NCBI GenBank assembly: GCA_964652255.1
Contig: CAZZBM010000001.1
Span: 186,001 to 250,000 of the forward strand
From: CAZZBM01 sp964652255
Lineage (GTDB): Bacteria > Bdellovibrionota > Bacteriovoracia > Bacteriovoracales > CAZZBM01
Reading direction: 5' to 3'
Length of the DNA: 64,000 nt
Below are positions 25,482 through 34,089 of the stretch, piece by piece. Each line of letters begins with the position of its first letter. The first letter of the stretch is position 1. Under the pieces are notes generated by a model that worked only from the letters and a program-made list of their open reading frames with translations, was not told where the DNA came from and searched no databases. The position numbers were made by a program, and so were the translations under genes.

Positions 25482-25510
25482 GTTTTATCTTATTTTAGTA
25501 TTTTTGGCAA
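25482..25510 (-). promoter_or_regulatory. sppA promoter (leaderless type)
   Basis: Minus-strand TTGCCA (25505-25510), a 17-base spacer and TAAAAC (25482-25487). The -10 box ends 9 bases before the ATG at 25472. Confidence 0.5.
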
Positions 25511-25523
25511 GTTTTAATCAAAT

Positions 25524-26099
25524 CTAATTTGGGATTTCACATCTTGTTTTCAACATATAATATTTTTCCCAAATTTCTTGAATAGATTCTTGTCCATCAA
25601 TTAAAGATAGGTTGTTAACATCTTTAATATTATTAAATTTTTGAACTTCAATATTAAAAGAATCTACAAATTGTTTAATATTTTTTCTTTTTTTTATCAA
25701 CAATTCAATAAAGGAAAAATGCCAGTAGAATTTATTATGTTGATAAAATTTATTACGATTATAACTACATTTTGCTGATATAAAATTACTATTTACATAG
25801 CTTTGAAACTCTTGGCTAAATTCATTTTTTTTAAAGCTTTGTTTCAAATCACTTAAGAGTTTAGTGTACTGAAATCTTAAATTCATAAGATTCTCATAAA
25901 TGCTTTCTAAGAATTCTTTATTTTTACCATTGTTTTAAATATTATATGCTATAAATCTTTTATTAGTATCTTTATCCCAAAATATTTTATTAAAATTTTC
26001 TGAAATTTCTTTTTCTAATTTTTGAAGCGATGCTTTGTATTCATCTTCTTTATTAGAAAAATCTTCAACTAAAAAATAAAAAAAAGTTAATAATAACAT
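25524..26099 (-). pseudogene. Secreted hypothetical protein interrupted by one in-frame stop
   Basis: The frame from ATG 26099 to 25524 would encode 191 residues but has a single TAA at 25935-25937, after 54 codons. The N-terminal part (MLLLTFFYFLVEDFSNKEDE) has a signal-like start, and both halves share the same Lys/Asn/Phe-rich composition and helical character. The ATG follows the rlmN stop directly (TAAATG). The second half could still be made from the ATG at 25886 as a 120-residue protein without a signal. A nonsense mutation, a sequencing error or stop readthrough are all possible. No family is recognised. Confidence 0.6.
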
Positions 26100-27131
26100 T
26101 TATTTCACTATAACTGAACTTTTTAACTGTCCACAGGCAGCTAAAATATCAGGCCCTTTTGTTTCACGAATAGTACAACAAAAACCTTTTTGGATCAAAG
26201 CAGACATGAATTTTTTCACTTTTTCAGGACTAGGTCTTTTAAAGGGAGACCCTGGAAACTCATTAAAAGGAATAAGATTAATTTTTGATTCATGAAGAGG
26301 AAGTAGTCTTACTAATCCTTCAATATCTTCTTTTTGATCATTTAAACCTTCAATAAGAAGGTATTCATAGGTAATTTTTCTATAAGCTTTTAAGGGTATT
26401 TTTCTAATAGCCTGAAATAATCTTTCTAAATTATGAACTTTATTCACAGGCATTAAAGATGACCTCACTTCATCTCTTGTGGAATGAAGAGAGATCGCTA
26501 AATTAATAGGAGGAAAATCTTTAAAATTTTCTAGTTCATGAGCTAAACCAGAAGTAGATAGCGTAATTTTTCTTTGACTTAGACCATAACCAAAAGGATC
26601 TAAAAAAACATAGGTTGCTTTTTTAACAGCTTGAACATTATGTAAAGGTTCCCCTTGTCCCATATAAACAATATTGGTAATTTTTTGATCTTTATGTTTT
26701 TTTAACCATTCATTAGCAACAAAGTATTGTCCAATGATTTCACTGGTTTTTAAATGTCTTTTTAATCCTTGAGTAGCTGTGTGACAAAATTTACAACCCA
26801 TAGCACAACCTACTTGACTAGAGAGACAAATAGTAACTCTATTTTTGGAGAAGATAAGAACAGTTTCTACTGTTTCTAAATCTTCAAATTGCATAAGAAA
26901 TTTCACTGTTCCATCTTGAGACTCTCTCACAAGATAAATTTTAGGAACATTCCAAGTGAGATTTTCCTTAAGCCAAGATAAATGAGTCTTAGAAACATTT
27001 GACCAATCCAAAATTTTTCCTTGTTGATAAGCACCTTGAAAAAGTTGTTTAGCTAAAAAAGGTTTTAAAGAATGTTCTTTAAATAGATTTTCTAGATCAA
27101 CTCTTGAATAATCAAAAAAAGAGGTTGTCAT
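26100..27131 (-). CDS. rlmN: Dual-specificity RNA methyltransferase RlmN
   Basis: Radical SAM enzyme that methylates C2 of A2503 in 23S rRNA and A37 of some tRNAs. The cluster motif is CxxxCxxC in VGCAMGCKFCHTATQG, followed by NIVYMGQGEPLHN, SLHSTRDEVRSSLMP and the C-terminal ETKGPDILAACGQL with the conserved catalytic Cys. The length of 343 residues is normal. It diverges from tolQ, about 70 bases between starts. The interrupted secreted-protein gene begins right at its stop codon. Confidence 0.95.
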   Translation of the reverse strand: MTTSFFDYSRVDLENLFKEHSLKPFLAKQLFQGAYQQGKILDWSNVSKTHLSWLKENLTWNVPKIYLVRESQDGTVKFLMQFEDLETVETVLIFSKNRVTICLSSQVGCAMGCKFCHTATQGLKRHLKTSEIIGQYFVANEWLKKHKDQKITNIVYMGQGEPLHNVQAVKKATYVFLDPFGYGLSQRKITLSTSGLAHELENFKDFPPINLAISLHSTRDEVRSSLMPVNKVHNLERLFQAIRKIPLKAYRKITYEYLLIEGLNDQKEDIEGLVRLLPLHESKINLIPFNEFPGSPFKRPSPEKVKKFMSALIQKGFCCTIRETKGPDILAACGQLKSSVIVK

Positions 27132-27162
27132 ATAAAAGACCTTTTACAAAGAAATCTTTTCC

Positions 27163-27192
27163 TTGAAAAGAAGAAGAATTTTAGACTATAAT
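27163..27192 (+). promoter_or_regulatory. tolQ promoter (leaderless type)
   Basis: TTGAAA (27163-27168), an 18-base spacer and a perfect TATAAT (27187-27192). The -10 box ends 8 bases before the tolQ ATG at 27201, and no Shine-Dalgarno sequence is present. Confidence 0.65.
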
Positions 27193-27200
27193 TTCTACCT

Positions 27201-27785
27201 ATGTGGACTCTTATCAAAGAAGCTTCTTGGATCGTTCAAGGAGTTCTTCTTATTCTTTTTATCTCTTCTATACTATCTTGGGGGATTTTTTTTGAAAAGT
27301 TTTTTAAATTCAAAAAAATACAACTTTCTGATTTTCTTTTTGAAAAAGACCTTAAAAATGATTCTCCTTTATCAATAAGCAGAAAACACAGTAAATCACC
27401 TAAAGCTTATCTTTTAGAACAATCACTTTCTTCTAAAAACCTCAATCAAGAATTTAACTATCATTTAGATAAAATGATGCTTCATCTTGAATCTAAGCTT
27501 TATTTTCTAGCCATGATTGCTAATATTGCTCCTTTTTTAGGTTTATTTGGGACAGTTTGGGGAATTATGGAAACCTTTAAAAAGATGGGGGAATCAGCAA
27601 ATTTTCAAGTGATTGCTCCTATGTTATCAGAAGCTCTTTTTGCTACCGCTGTAGGTCTTTTTGTAGCTATTCCAGCCAGTTTTTTTTATAACTATCTTTC
27701 AGATCTTTTATCTAGAAAAGAAAGAGATTTAAAAATTTTTCAAGAAGTAGTACGATCTTTTCATGAGAAAAAAACATCTTTCTGA
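27201..27785 (+). CDS. tolQ: TolQ/ExbB-family proton channel protein
   Basis: An inner-membrane proton-motive-force transducer of the Tol-Pal system, or less likely ExbB. There are three membrane segments: residues 13-30 (VLLILFISSILSWGIFF), IANIAPFLGLFGTVWGIM, and LFATAVGLFVAIPASFFY; the latter two carry the family's conserved channel-lining motifs. The next gene is TolR/ExbD-like, overlapping by 23 bases, and a TolA/TonB-like gene follows. At 194 residues it is a little shorter than E. coli TolQ. Confidence 0.88.
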   Translation: MWTLIKEASWIVQGVLLILFISSILSWGIFFEKFFKFKKIQLSDFLFEKDLKNDSPLSISRKHSKSPKAYLLEQSLSSKNLNQEFNYHLDKMMLHLESKLYFLAMIANIAPFLGLFGTVWGIMETFKKMGESANFQVIAPMLSEALFATAVGLFVAIPASFFYNYLSDLLSRKERDLKIFQEVVRSFHEKKTSF

Positions 27786-28128
27786 AATTAATGTCACTCC
27801 TTTTGTGGATGTTGTTCTAGTTCTTTTAGTCATTTTTATGGCGACAGCTCCTCTTGTTTATTCAAAAATAAGTGTTCAATTACCTGAAGTAAATGCTGGT
27901 ACAGCTATCGATGAAAAACCTGAATATACTTATATCACGATTAATTTAAAAAAAGAGATTTTTTTAGATGATAAAAAAATTTCTTTAGAAGAATTTAGGA
28001 AAAAACCAAAAGATCAACTCTATATTAAAGCAGATAAAAATCTTCATTATGGTGAAGTTCTTCATATTATGAATGAGCTTAAAAAAGCTGGTGCAAAAAA
28101 AATTCATTTAATGACAAAAAATTTTTAG
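27763..28128 (+). CDS. tolR: TolR/ExbD-family protein
   Basis: Partner of the proton channel. One membrane segment, INVTPFVDVVLVLLVIFMAT, carries the conserved Asp that takes part in proton transfer. The periplasmic part has the typical ITINLKKEIFLDDKKISLEE and LYIKADKNLHYGEVLHIMN. The length of 121 residues is slightly short. It overlaps tolQ by 23 bases and ends directly at the ATG of the TolA/TonB-like gene. Confidence 0.88.
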   Translation: MRKKHLSEINVTPFVDVVLVLLVIFMATAPLVYSKISVQLPEVNAGTAIDEKPEYTYITINLKKEIFLDDKKISLEEFRKKPKDQLYIKADKNLHYGEVLHIMNELKKAGAKKIHLMTKNF

Positions 28129-28680
28129 ATGTATTTTTTAATATCATTTTTTATCCATTTTATTTTTTTTTATTTTATCATTCCTCAACATAATAAAGAA
28201 ATTATCTACATTCAAGCACCTTTGGAAGTTAACATCATTGATCTTCCCAACAAAAAAACTTCCTTAAAAGAGTCATTCAAAGAATTTCCTTTGTCTGAGA
28301 AAAAATTATCTTCAAAAAAAACAGAAACAAGTTTAATTGATTTTTTAAAAAAAGAACAAAAAAAAGCTGATGAAGTTTTTAAAGGAAATAAATTAGTTAA
28401 AGGGTCTAAAGTTTTAGTAGAAGGTCAAGTTTTAGATACAGAGATGTCTTTAATTTTAAATCATGTAAGATCTTATTGGTACCTACCAGAAGATCTTTTA
28501 AAGAAAAATGACCTAATTCGAATAAAAATAATTTTAGACAACAAGGGCTTTATAAAAGAAAAAGATATTATAGAGAAAAAATCTTCTCAAGAATATTTAA
28601 ACAGAGTCTTAGAAACCCTAAAAAAATCTGAACCTTTTCCTATAGGTGAAAAAGAATTTATCTTAGGTTTTCCCCTCTAA
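28129..28680 (+). CDS. TolA/TonB-like energy transducer
   Basis: An N-terminal anchor (FLISFFIHFIFFYFII) is followed by a lysine-rich periplasmic stretch and a C-terminal domain MSLILNHVRSYWYLPED ... IRIKIILDNKGFIKEKDI, with the layout of the TolA/TonB C-terminal fold. With tolQ and tolR upstream it is most likely the TolA equivalent. The 183 residues and short linker make it small for TolA. Its ATG follows the tolR stop with no gap. The 3' end overlaps the convergent lipoprotein gene by 18 bases. Confidence 0.72.
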   Translation: MYFLISFFIHFIFFYFIIPQHNKEIIYIQAPLEVNIIDLPNKKTSLKESFKEFPLSEKKLSSKKTETSLIDFLKKEQKKADEVFKGNKLVKGSKVLVEGQVLDTEMSLILNHVRSYWYLPEDLLKKNDLIRIKIILDNKGFIKEKDIIEKKSSQEYLNRVLETLKKSEPFPIGEKEFILGFPL

Positions 28681-29742
28681 GATTTTTTTAAAGAATTTTT
28701 TAAAAAAATCTTTAAAAAGAATTTTATTTTCTGAATACTCTGGATAAGGGAAGAGAAAATCTACTATTTCTTCTGCCATAAAAGCATATTCTTTTTGAAG
28801 ATAGAAAATTTCTATTTTATTTAAATTAATGACTTCTTGTCTGAAAAAATAAAATATTTTCACAATTTTATCCTTAGAATCTTCATCTCTATGGTGAAGA
28901 AAAGAAAAAAAAGCAAGAGTGAGAGTTTCAAGATAAGGTTCAAGATCTTTAAGACTTTTATCTTGATATTTTTTATATTCTTTTTCTGTAATTTCTTTAT
29001 TCATAAAAAGCCAATGGAAGATATCTTGATAAGAAATTACGTACTTATTTTTTAAAAAAGAGTAATTTTCTAAAGATATTTTCAAGGCTTTTTTTTTAAA
29101 AAAAAAGTAGTCTTCATAAATTTTTTTTTCATCAATCAGTCTTTTAATAATCATTGTTTTTAAAAACAAACTTATTTTTTCTTTTAAAAAAGAAAAGTCA
29201 TCCTCTTTAAAATCTAAGAATATTTCTTTAAAAAAACCCTTTTTATACATTAATGACCTATAGTTAATTTTACCTTTGAGAAAAAAAATATCATCAATGA
29301 TGGCTTCATCAATTATTTTTTTTTTAAAAACATTCAATTCATGAGGAAAGTATTTTTCATAAAATTTTTTTTTATAATCAATTTCAACTATGATTTCTTT
29401 AATTTTCTTTTTAGTATTAAACTCACTAAATTCCTCTATTTCTTTTTTAAAGAGATTCTTCAATGTATCTTCATTTGGATTTTTAAAAAAATCATATAAA
29501 TTTTTATCCAACGAAGAGTTTGATATTTCTAGGCAGATATCCAGTGAATCAATAAAAGTTGTTTTCTTATCTTTTACAAGATAATAGACACATTGTTCGA
29601 CTCTTTTATTTTTTATTTTTTTATAGATTTTATTAATCTGAAAGTTTTTAAGAGTTTTTCCTTCCTGTAATTGTAATATTTTTTCTTTTAAGCTTCTATC
29701 CTTACAGGAAAAAATTAGTAAAAATAAAAACATAAAAAACAA
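28663..29742 (-). CDS. Lysine/phenylalanine-rich lipoprotein of unknown function
   Basis: A 359-residue protein with a short lipoprotein signal, MFFMFLFLLIFSC (lipidated Cys 13). The mature part is almost entirely charged and aromatic helices (KKIKEIIVEIDYKKKFYEKY, KKALKISLENYSFLKNKYV). The C-terminal half repeats short KKFF/FFK motifs. No enzyme motif is seen. Its 3' end overlaps the convergent TolA-like gene by 18 bases. Confidence 0.65.
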   Translation of the reverse strand: MFFMFLFLLIFSCKDRSLKEKILQLQEGKTLKNFQINKIYKKIKNKRVEQCVYYLVKDKKTTFIDSLDICLEISNSSLDKNLYDFFKNPNEDTLKNLFKKEIEEFSEFNTKKKIKEIIVEIDYKKKFYEKYFPHELNVFKKKIIDEAIIDDIFFLKGKINYRSLMYKKGFFKEIFLDFKEDDFSFLKEKISLFLKTMIIKRLIDEKKIYEDYFFFKKKALKISLENYSFLKNKYVISYQDIFHWLFMNKEITEKEYKKYQDKSLKDLEPYLETLTLAFFSFLHHRDEDSKDKIVKIFYFFRQEVINLNKIEIFYLQKEYAFMAEEIVDFLFPYPEYSENKILFKDFFKKFFKKILEGKT

Positions 29743-29798
29743 TTATTATTGATCAATTAAACTAGAGAAGTCTTTATCAAAAAAATTTCTAAAATGAA

Positions 29799-30509
29799 TT
29801 ATTGAAAAAAATAAAGTATTTGTTTTGTTAAGTCCTTATAATAAGAATCGTAAAATGATCCTTGATCATAAACAAATTGAGCAAAATCAACAACAGGAAC
29901 CTGAAATTCTTTAGCCACTTTTCTAAAAATATCATTAAAAATTTCTTCCATCATTTCACAAGAGCAATCTAGTTGTGCTGCTAGAATTAAATGCTCTATT
30001 TTTTTATCTTCTAAGTATAATTTTTGATAAATTCTTGAGCTAGGAGGAATAGAAGTAAAATCTGATGGAAGAGGGCCTTGGTAGCAGTCTTTTTTTAAAA
30101 GATTTAAATCAATGGGTTGAGTGACAAGGAGTATTTTTTTTCCTTGAGATAAATAAGACTGAAAAAAATCACGAATCTCTTTTTCTAAAGATTGATAATG
30201 ATAAATTTTATTATCAAGGATTCTTCCTATAGAAAGATCTTTTAAGTGTTTTAATTGGTACCTACTGGTAAAATAAATGAGGACTGATTCTTTTCTATCT
30301 TTGGCAACTTTAACACTTTCTTGAAAGTTTTGACCTTCCTTGGCTAGATTTTTTAAATGAACTCCTGTTAAGGAAAAATCTCCTTTTAAAGACCAAGTTA
30401 AAGCAAACTCATCTCCTAAAACAAGAATTGTCTTCTTGGGTAAAAAAATAATATAAATTAAGATCAAAGAAAAGAATATTAAAAGAAATCTTATACCCTT
30501 TCTTGACAT
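29799..30509 (-). CDS. Membrane-anchored SGNH-hydrolase-like protein lacking the usual nucleophile
   Basis: An N-terminal membrane anchor (GIRFLLIFFSLILIYIIFL) precedes TILVLGDEFALTW, which aligns by position with the GDS block of SGNH/GDSL hydrolases but has Glu where the nucleophilic Ser is expected. The VDFAQFVYDQGSFYDSYYKD end resembles the Asp/His block without the His. It may be a catalytically dead SGNH fold, such as a scaffold for envelope polysaccharide modification. The start codon overlaps the -35 box of the divergent U32 gene promoter. Confidence 0.55.
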   Translation of the reverse strand: MSRKGIRFLLIFFSLILIYIIFLPKKTILVLGDEFALTWSLKGDFSLTGVHLKNLAKEGQNFQESVKVAKDRKESVLIYFTSRYQLKHLKDLSIGRILDNKIYHYQSLEKEIRDFFQSYLSQGKKILLVTQPIDLNLLKKDCYQGPLPSDFTSIPPSSRIYQKLYLEDKKIEHLILAAQLDCSCEMMEEIFNDIFRKVAKEFQVPVVDFAQFVYDQGSFYDSYYKDLTKQILYFFQ

Positions 30510-30532
30510 CTGTTTAGAGCTCTTCCTATAAA
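30503..30532 (+). promoter_or_regulatory. U32 gene promoter (consensus, leaderless type)
   Basis: A perfect TTGACA (30503-30508), an 18-base spacer and TATAAA (30527-30532). The -10 box ends 7 bases before the ATG at 30540, with no Shine-Dalgarno sequence. This is the clearest leaderless promoter in the window. Confidence 0.75.
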
Positions 30533-30539
30533 AAAGCCT

Positions 30540-31646
30540 ATGCCTGAAATTTTATCACCCGTAGGAAGTTTTGAGAAGCTTTTTTATGCTTTATATTATG
30601 GAGCTGATGCTATTTATCTTTCGGGTCAATTTTTTGGACTAAGAACAGCTTCTAAAAATTTTTCCTTAGAGGAATTAAAAAAAGCTAGATTACTTTGTGA
30701 TCAACATCAAGTGAAAATGTACATGACTTTAAATGGTTTTTTACATGATGAAGATCTTCTTCTTTTAAAAAATTTTTTAAAAGATCTTACTTTTAAACCA
30801 GATGCTTTTATTATTTCAGATTTAGGAGTTATTAAGACAGTTCAATCTTTAACTAATATTCCCATTCATCTTTCTACTCAAGCTTCGTGTATTAATCGTT
30901 ATCAGGGTCAAATTTATAAAGATCTTGGCATTACTAGACTAATTTTAGGACGAGAGGCTTCTTTAGAAGATGGAGCTAAAATCAAAGAAGCAACAAAATT
31001 AGAAGTGGAAATGTTTATTCACGGATCTACCTGTATGGCTTATTCAGGTCATTGTACTATTTCTAACTATACTCAAGGAAGAGACAGCAACAGAGGAGGA
31101 TGTTCTCATAGTTGTCGTTTTAGCTATGAAAAAAAGGGGACATTTCTTTCATCAAAAGATCTTTATGGTTTAGATCTTATTCCTAAATTTCTTAACTATG
31201 GTATTGATTCTTTAAAAATAGAAGGTCGCATGAAAAGCCCTCTTTATTTAGCAGCAACAACCTATGCTTACAAGCAAGCTTTAAAAAATCCTGAAAAAAT
31301 TTCATCTTTAAAAGATCTTTTAGATAAAATTCCTCACAGAGAATATTCTTCTTTAAACCTTTTAGAATCTAGTAAAAAAGATGTTTATTTAGAACGAGAT
31401 GAAAAAAAGACTCATCAATTTTTGGGTTCTATTTTAGATACAGATGAAGATTTTGCTTATCTTTATGTTAAAAATACTTTTAGTCCACATACAAAAAGTT
31501 TTGTTTTACAGCCTGAAGGATTATCTCAATATACTTTTCAAGATATTTATTCTCTTTCTGGAGAAAAAATAGAAAAAACAAAACCAAGTACTTTAGTCAA
31601 AATTCCTAAAAAAAATCTTACAGCTTATTCCTTACTCCATTGTTAA
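30540..31646 (+). CDS. U32-family peptidase/hydroxylase (TrhP/UbiU-like)
   Basis: U32-family member of the iron-sulfur class that makes hydroxylated tRNA or ubiquinone precursors. Signature: ILSPVGSFEKLFYALYYGAD at the start, then FIHGSTCMAYSGHCTISNY, then RGGCSHSCRFSYE, supplying four conserved Cys residues for a [4Fe-4S] cluster. It has 368 residues. The next gene is a second U32-like protein without those Cys residues, suggesting a two-gene TrhP arrangement or a UbiU/UbiV-like pair; substrate cannot be decided by reading. A consensus promoter lies directly upstream. Confidence 0.85.
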   Translation: MPEILSPVGSFEKLFYALYYGADAIYLSGQFFGLRTASKNFSLEELKKARLLCDQHQVKMYMTLNGFLHDEDLLLLKNFLKDLTFKPDAFIISDLGVIKTVQSLTNIPIHLSTQASCINRYQGQIYKDLGITRLILGREASLEDGAKIKEATKLEVEMFIHGSTCMAYSGHCTISNYTQGRDSNRGGCSHSCRFSYEKKGTFLSSKDLYGLDLIPKFLNYGIDSLKIEGRMKSPLYLAATTYAYKQALKNPEKISSLKDLLDKIPHREYSSLNLLESSKKDVYLERDEKKTHQFLGSILDTDEDFAYLYVKNTFSPHTKSFVLQPEGLSQYTFQDIYSLSGEKIEKTKPSTLVKIPKKNLTAYSLLHC

Positions 31647-31773
31647 TTTAAATCTGTTATTAAAAATATTTTAATTTCAAGTTTTTAATCATAAAATTTT
31701 CTTTAAAAAGACTTTCTTTTATATTTTACCATCTTTCTTTTCAAAAATAAATTAATCATGATAGGTCTTTTTC
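31647..31773 (+). other. Gap between the two U32 genes
   Basis: 127 bases of AT-rich sequence. I see no open frame of note and no GC-rich hairpin. A TATATT near 31720 could be part of a promoter for the second U32 gene, but no -35 is convincing. Confidence 0.3.
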
Positions 31774-32820
31774 ATGAAATTGATCTTTTATCCAGACATT
31801 GAACTTCTTCCTTATCTTCTTTCTTTTAAAGATCAGTGGGATTTTTTATTGGATTTAAAAGGACTTTCTCGTTATGGTCAAAGGAACTTAGATCAAGCTC
31901 ATGATCTTCATAAGATATTAAAACAAGAATTTATCCTAGAATGGGATGCTCTTCAAACAGATCATGAAGTAGAAGAGAGACTAACAATCTTTACAAAAAT
32001 TCAACCTCTTATCAAAAGAGTTCGGCTTTTAGATCCTGGGATGTCTTCTCTTTTTAGTGAAGATATCGAACTTATTTTAGATCAAGGTCATTGCAATCTT
32101 GTTTCTATTGAAAGTTGGAAAAAATTTTTTGGATTAAGATTAAAAAAAGTTATTTTATCTTCTCAACTTTCTGAGCATAAATTAAAAGATTATGTTGAAA
32201 AACTTCAAATTCCTTGTGAAATTCTTGGTTTTGGTAAGATTTTAATTTTTCATAGTCCAAGATATCTTCTTAATGATCAAGTGATAGAAGATGAAGCTTA
32301 TCTTTCTTCTGAAGAAACTCATCATAAAAACTTTTATTTTCAGCAAAGTTCCTTAGGAACCAGCATGTTTGCTCCTAAATTTTTATCTCTCTTATCTTAC
32401 TTACAAGAACTTACTTATTTAGATAGTTTAAGAATTGATCTTAGAGGTTTTTCAAAAGAAGAAAGATTAAGTATTTATCAATTTCTTTTTGAACAAAAAG
32501 AATTAAAGCTTAATCAGCCTTCTTTTACAGGTTTTTTTCATCAAAACAAAACAGATGTTCTTTTTAAGAAATTAAAGAATCATCATTTTAAACCTAATCC
32601 TACAGCTAGAGTTGTAGATAGAGAAAAAGGTTCTTATTTGACTTTAGAAGTTTATAATAATTTTTCTTTAGGAGATGAACTTGAACTCATCACTCCAGAG
32701 GGAAAATGTTTTTATTTTAAAGTGCAATTTTTTAAAAAAATATCTTCCAAAATTGTTCTTGTAAATGACCAGGGAGTTCCTACAGAAAGTTTACTTTATT
32801 TAAAAAATTCTTTAGAATAA
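31774..32820 (+). CDS. U32-like protein without iron-sulfur cysteines (partner of the preceding gene)
   Basis: A 348-residue protein whose blocks correspond to a U32 domain (FLLDLKGLSRYGQRN, LEWDALQTDHEVEERL) and to the U32 C-terminal domain (SLGDELELITPEGK). Where the family usually has HGxxxxxxSxxC, this protein reads EILGFGKILIFHSPRYLL with the Cys residues missing. It follows the first U32 gene after a 127-base gap that shows no gene of its own. The pair probably acts as a complex or a split enzyme. Confidence 0.6.
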   Translation: MKLIFYPDIELLPYLLSFKDQWDFLLDLKGLSRYGQRNLDQAHDLHKILKQEFILEWDALQTDHEVEERLTIFTKIQPLIKRVRLLDPGMSSLFSEDIELILDQGHCNLVSIESWKKFFGLRLKKVILSSQLSEHKLKDYVEKLQIPCEILGFGKILIFHSPRYLLNDQVIEDEAYLSSEETHHKNFYFQQSSLGTSMFAPKFLSLLSYLQELTYLDSLRIDLRGFSKEERLSIYQFLFEQKELKLNQPSFTGFFHQNKTDVLFKKLKNHHFKPNPTARVVDREKGSYLTLEVYNNFSLGDELELITPEGKCFYFKVQFFKKISSKIVLVNDQGVPTESLLYLKNSLE

Positions 32821-32825
32821 TCTTT

Positions 32826-33407
32826 ATGAGATTTTTATTAATTTTATTGGCTTTAAGCTGTGCTTCTGAGGGAAATAAAGGAAAAGTTATAGGTGGAACC
32901 AGTGGTGCTCTTGTAGGAGCTAGTATCGGGGCTATTGGTACTAAAAGTGCTGGAGGAGCCCTCGTAGGTGGACTTATTGGTGGAGCCATAGGCTTAGGAG
33001 TAGGTCATGCAGTAGACTCTAAAGCAAAGGAATTAAAAGAAAAAAGACTTCTTGATATGAAAAAAACAGCTGAAGGAAGATATGAAGCAGTGTTAAGGAG
33101 TGATATTCTTTTTGATCATAATTCAACAACGCTAAAACCTTCTGGACAAAAAACCATTGGAGATATTGCTAAAGTTTTATCTGATTGTGGTACTTGTAAG
33201 ATTATTTTTAATGGATATACCGATTCCACTGGGACTCTTGAGTACAATAAAAATCTTTCTCAAAAGAGAGCTGAAGAAGTGAAAAGACATTTTCTATTTT
33301 ATGCACCAAGTTATCAATATAGAGTTTTAGCCTATGGACAAGGTATTAGTACCTCTAAATCAAGTGCTTCAGAAAACAGAAGAGTTGAAATGATTTTGTA
33401 TGAATAA
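32826..33407 (+). CDS. OmpA/Pal-like lipoprotein with glycine-zipper
   Basis: A lipoprotein with a very short signal, MRFLLILLALSC (Cys 12). Residues 20-65 form a Gly-zipper (KVIGGTSGALVGASIGAIGT, GGALVGGLIGGAIGLGVGHA), as in membrane-inserting Slp/YMGG-type lipoproteins. The C-terminal domain is OmpA-like, with LFDHNSTTLKPSGQKTI, FNGYTDSTGTLEYN and LSQKRAEEVKRHF, which binds peptidoglycan. Next to Tol genes in the same region it may act as a Pal-like anchor, although gene order does not couple them directly. It ends inside the start of the next gene. Confidence 0.85.
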   Translation: MRFLLILLALSCASEGNKGKVIGGTSGALVGASIGAIGTKSAGGALVGGLIGGAIGLGVGHAVDSKAKELKEKRLLDMKKTAEGRYEAVLRSDILFDHNSTTLKPSGQKTIGDIAKVLSDCGTCKIIFNGYTDSTGTLEYNKNLSQKRAEEVKRHFLFYAPSYQYRVLAYGQGISTSKSSASENRRVEMILYE

Positions 33408-34087
33408 TGCAAATTGTTTTTTTAGGAACTTGTTCTGAATCTTTCAGGTTAGCTTCTTACTTAGAAAAAGATTTTTCTCTTACTTTTTTTTCTTCTCCTC
33501 AGCCTTTTTGGTCAACAGAGTCTTGTCCTTTTCATTTTTCTATTAAAAAAGAAAACGTTCTTCATGTCAGTAAAGAGGAATCTTCTTTTAGAGTTTATTA
33601 TTCCAGTGAAGAGGGGTCTCATTACATAGAGTGTCTCTGTCTTGTTTCTAATTTCACCTTTGATCATTTTTATTACCCAGCTAATAGTTTTTTATTTAAA
33701 GACAAAATTAAAAATGGTCTTCATTTTTCTCTTTATAAAAATCAAGCTCTTTTAGGAGATGATGATCTTTTAGATCTTTACCAAAGCTATTTTCCAGAAA
33801 ATAGCTTTTATCCAAGATCTCAATATGATCTTATTTTTTTAGATCAACCTAAGGAATTTTGGATCACTCTTGAGCATCAAAATAAAACTCTTATTAAAAG
33901 GCATGAAAAAGTTCATCTTCTTTACAGATCTAAAAGTCTTCTCATGCCTTTTTTATCCTCTTATTCTTTTCAAAGCCAAGATCATGGGGGTTGTTTTTTT
34001 TTAAGACCAGAAAATCAAGATTTAGAAAAAATAGCCCATCAAATCAAAGAATCTTGTAATAGTCGCTTAAATGCTTTAAAACTCTGA
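33407..34087 (+). CDS. Hypothetical cytoplasmic protein
   Basis: A 226-residue protein that starts with a Rossmann-like strand, MQIVFLGTCSESFRLASYLE, then an aromatic Ser/Phe-rich region. No signal peptide or membrane segment is seen. GGCFFLRPENQDLEKI near the end is the only other distinctive segment. It overlaps the OmpA-like gene by one base and precedes EamA by two, so the three are probably one operon. I do not recognise the family. Confidence 0.55.
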   Translation: MQIVFLGTCSESFRLASYLEKDFSLTFFSSPQPFWSTESCPFHFSIKKENVLHVSKEESSFRVYYSSEEGSHYIECLCLVSNFTFDHFYYPANSFLFKDKIKNGLHFSLYKNQALLGDDDLLDLYQSYFPENSFYPRSQYDLIFLDQPKEFWITLEHQNKTLIKRHEKVHLLYRSKSLLMPFLSSYSFQSQDHGGCFFLRPENQDLEKIAHQIKESCNSRLNALKL

Positions 34088-34089
34088 GA

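Noticed and set aside
27163..27378. 71-codon plus-strand frame overlapping tolQ
   Set aside because: It is out of frame with tolQ and covers its promoter; the tolQ frame has clear motifs.
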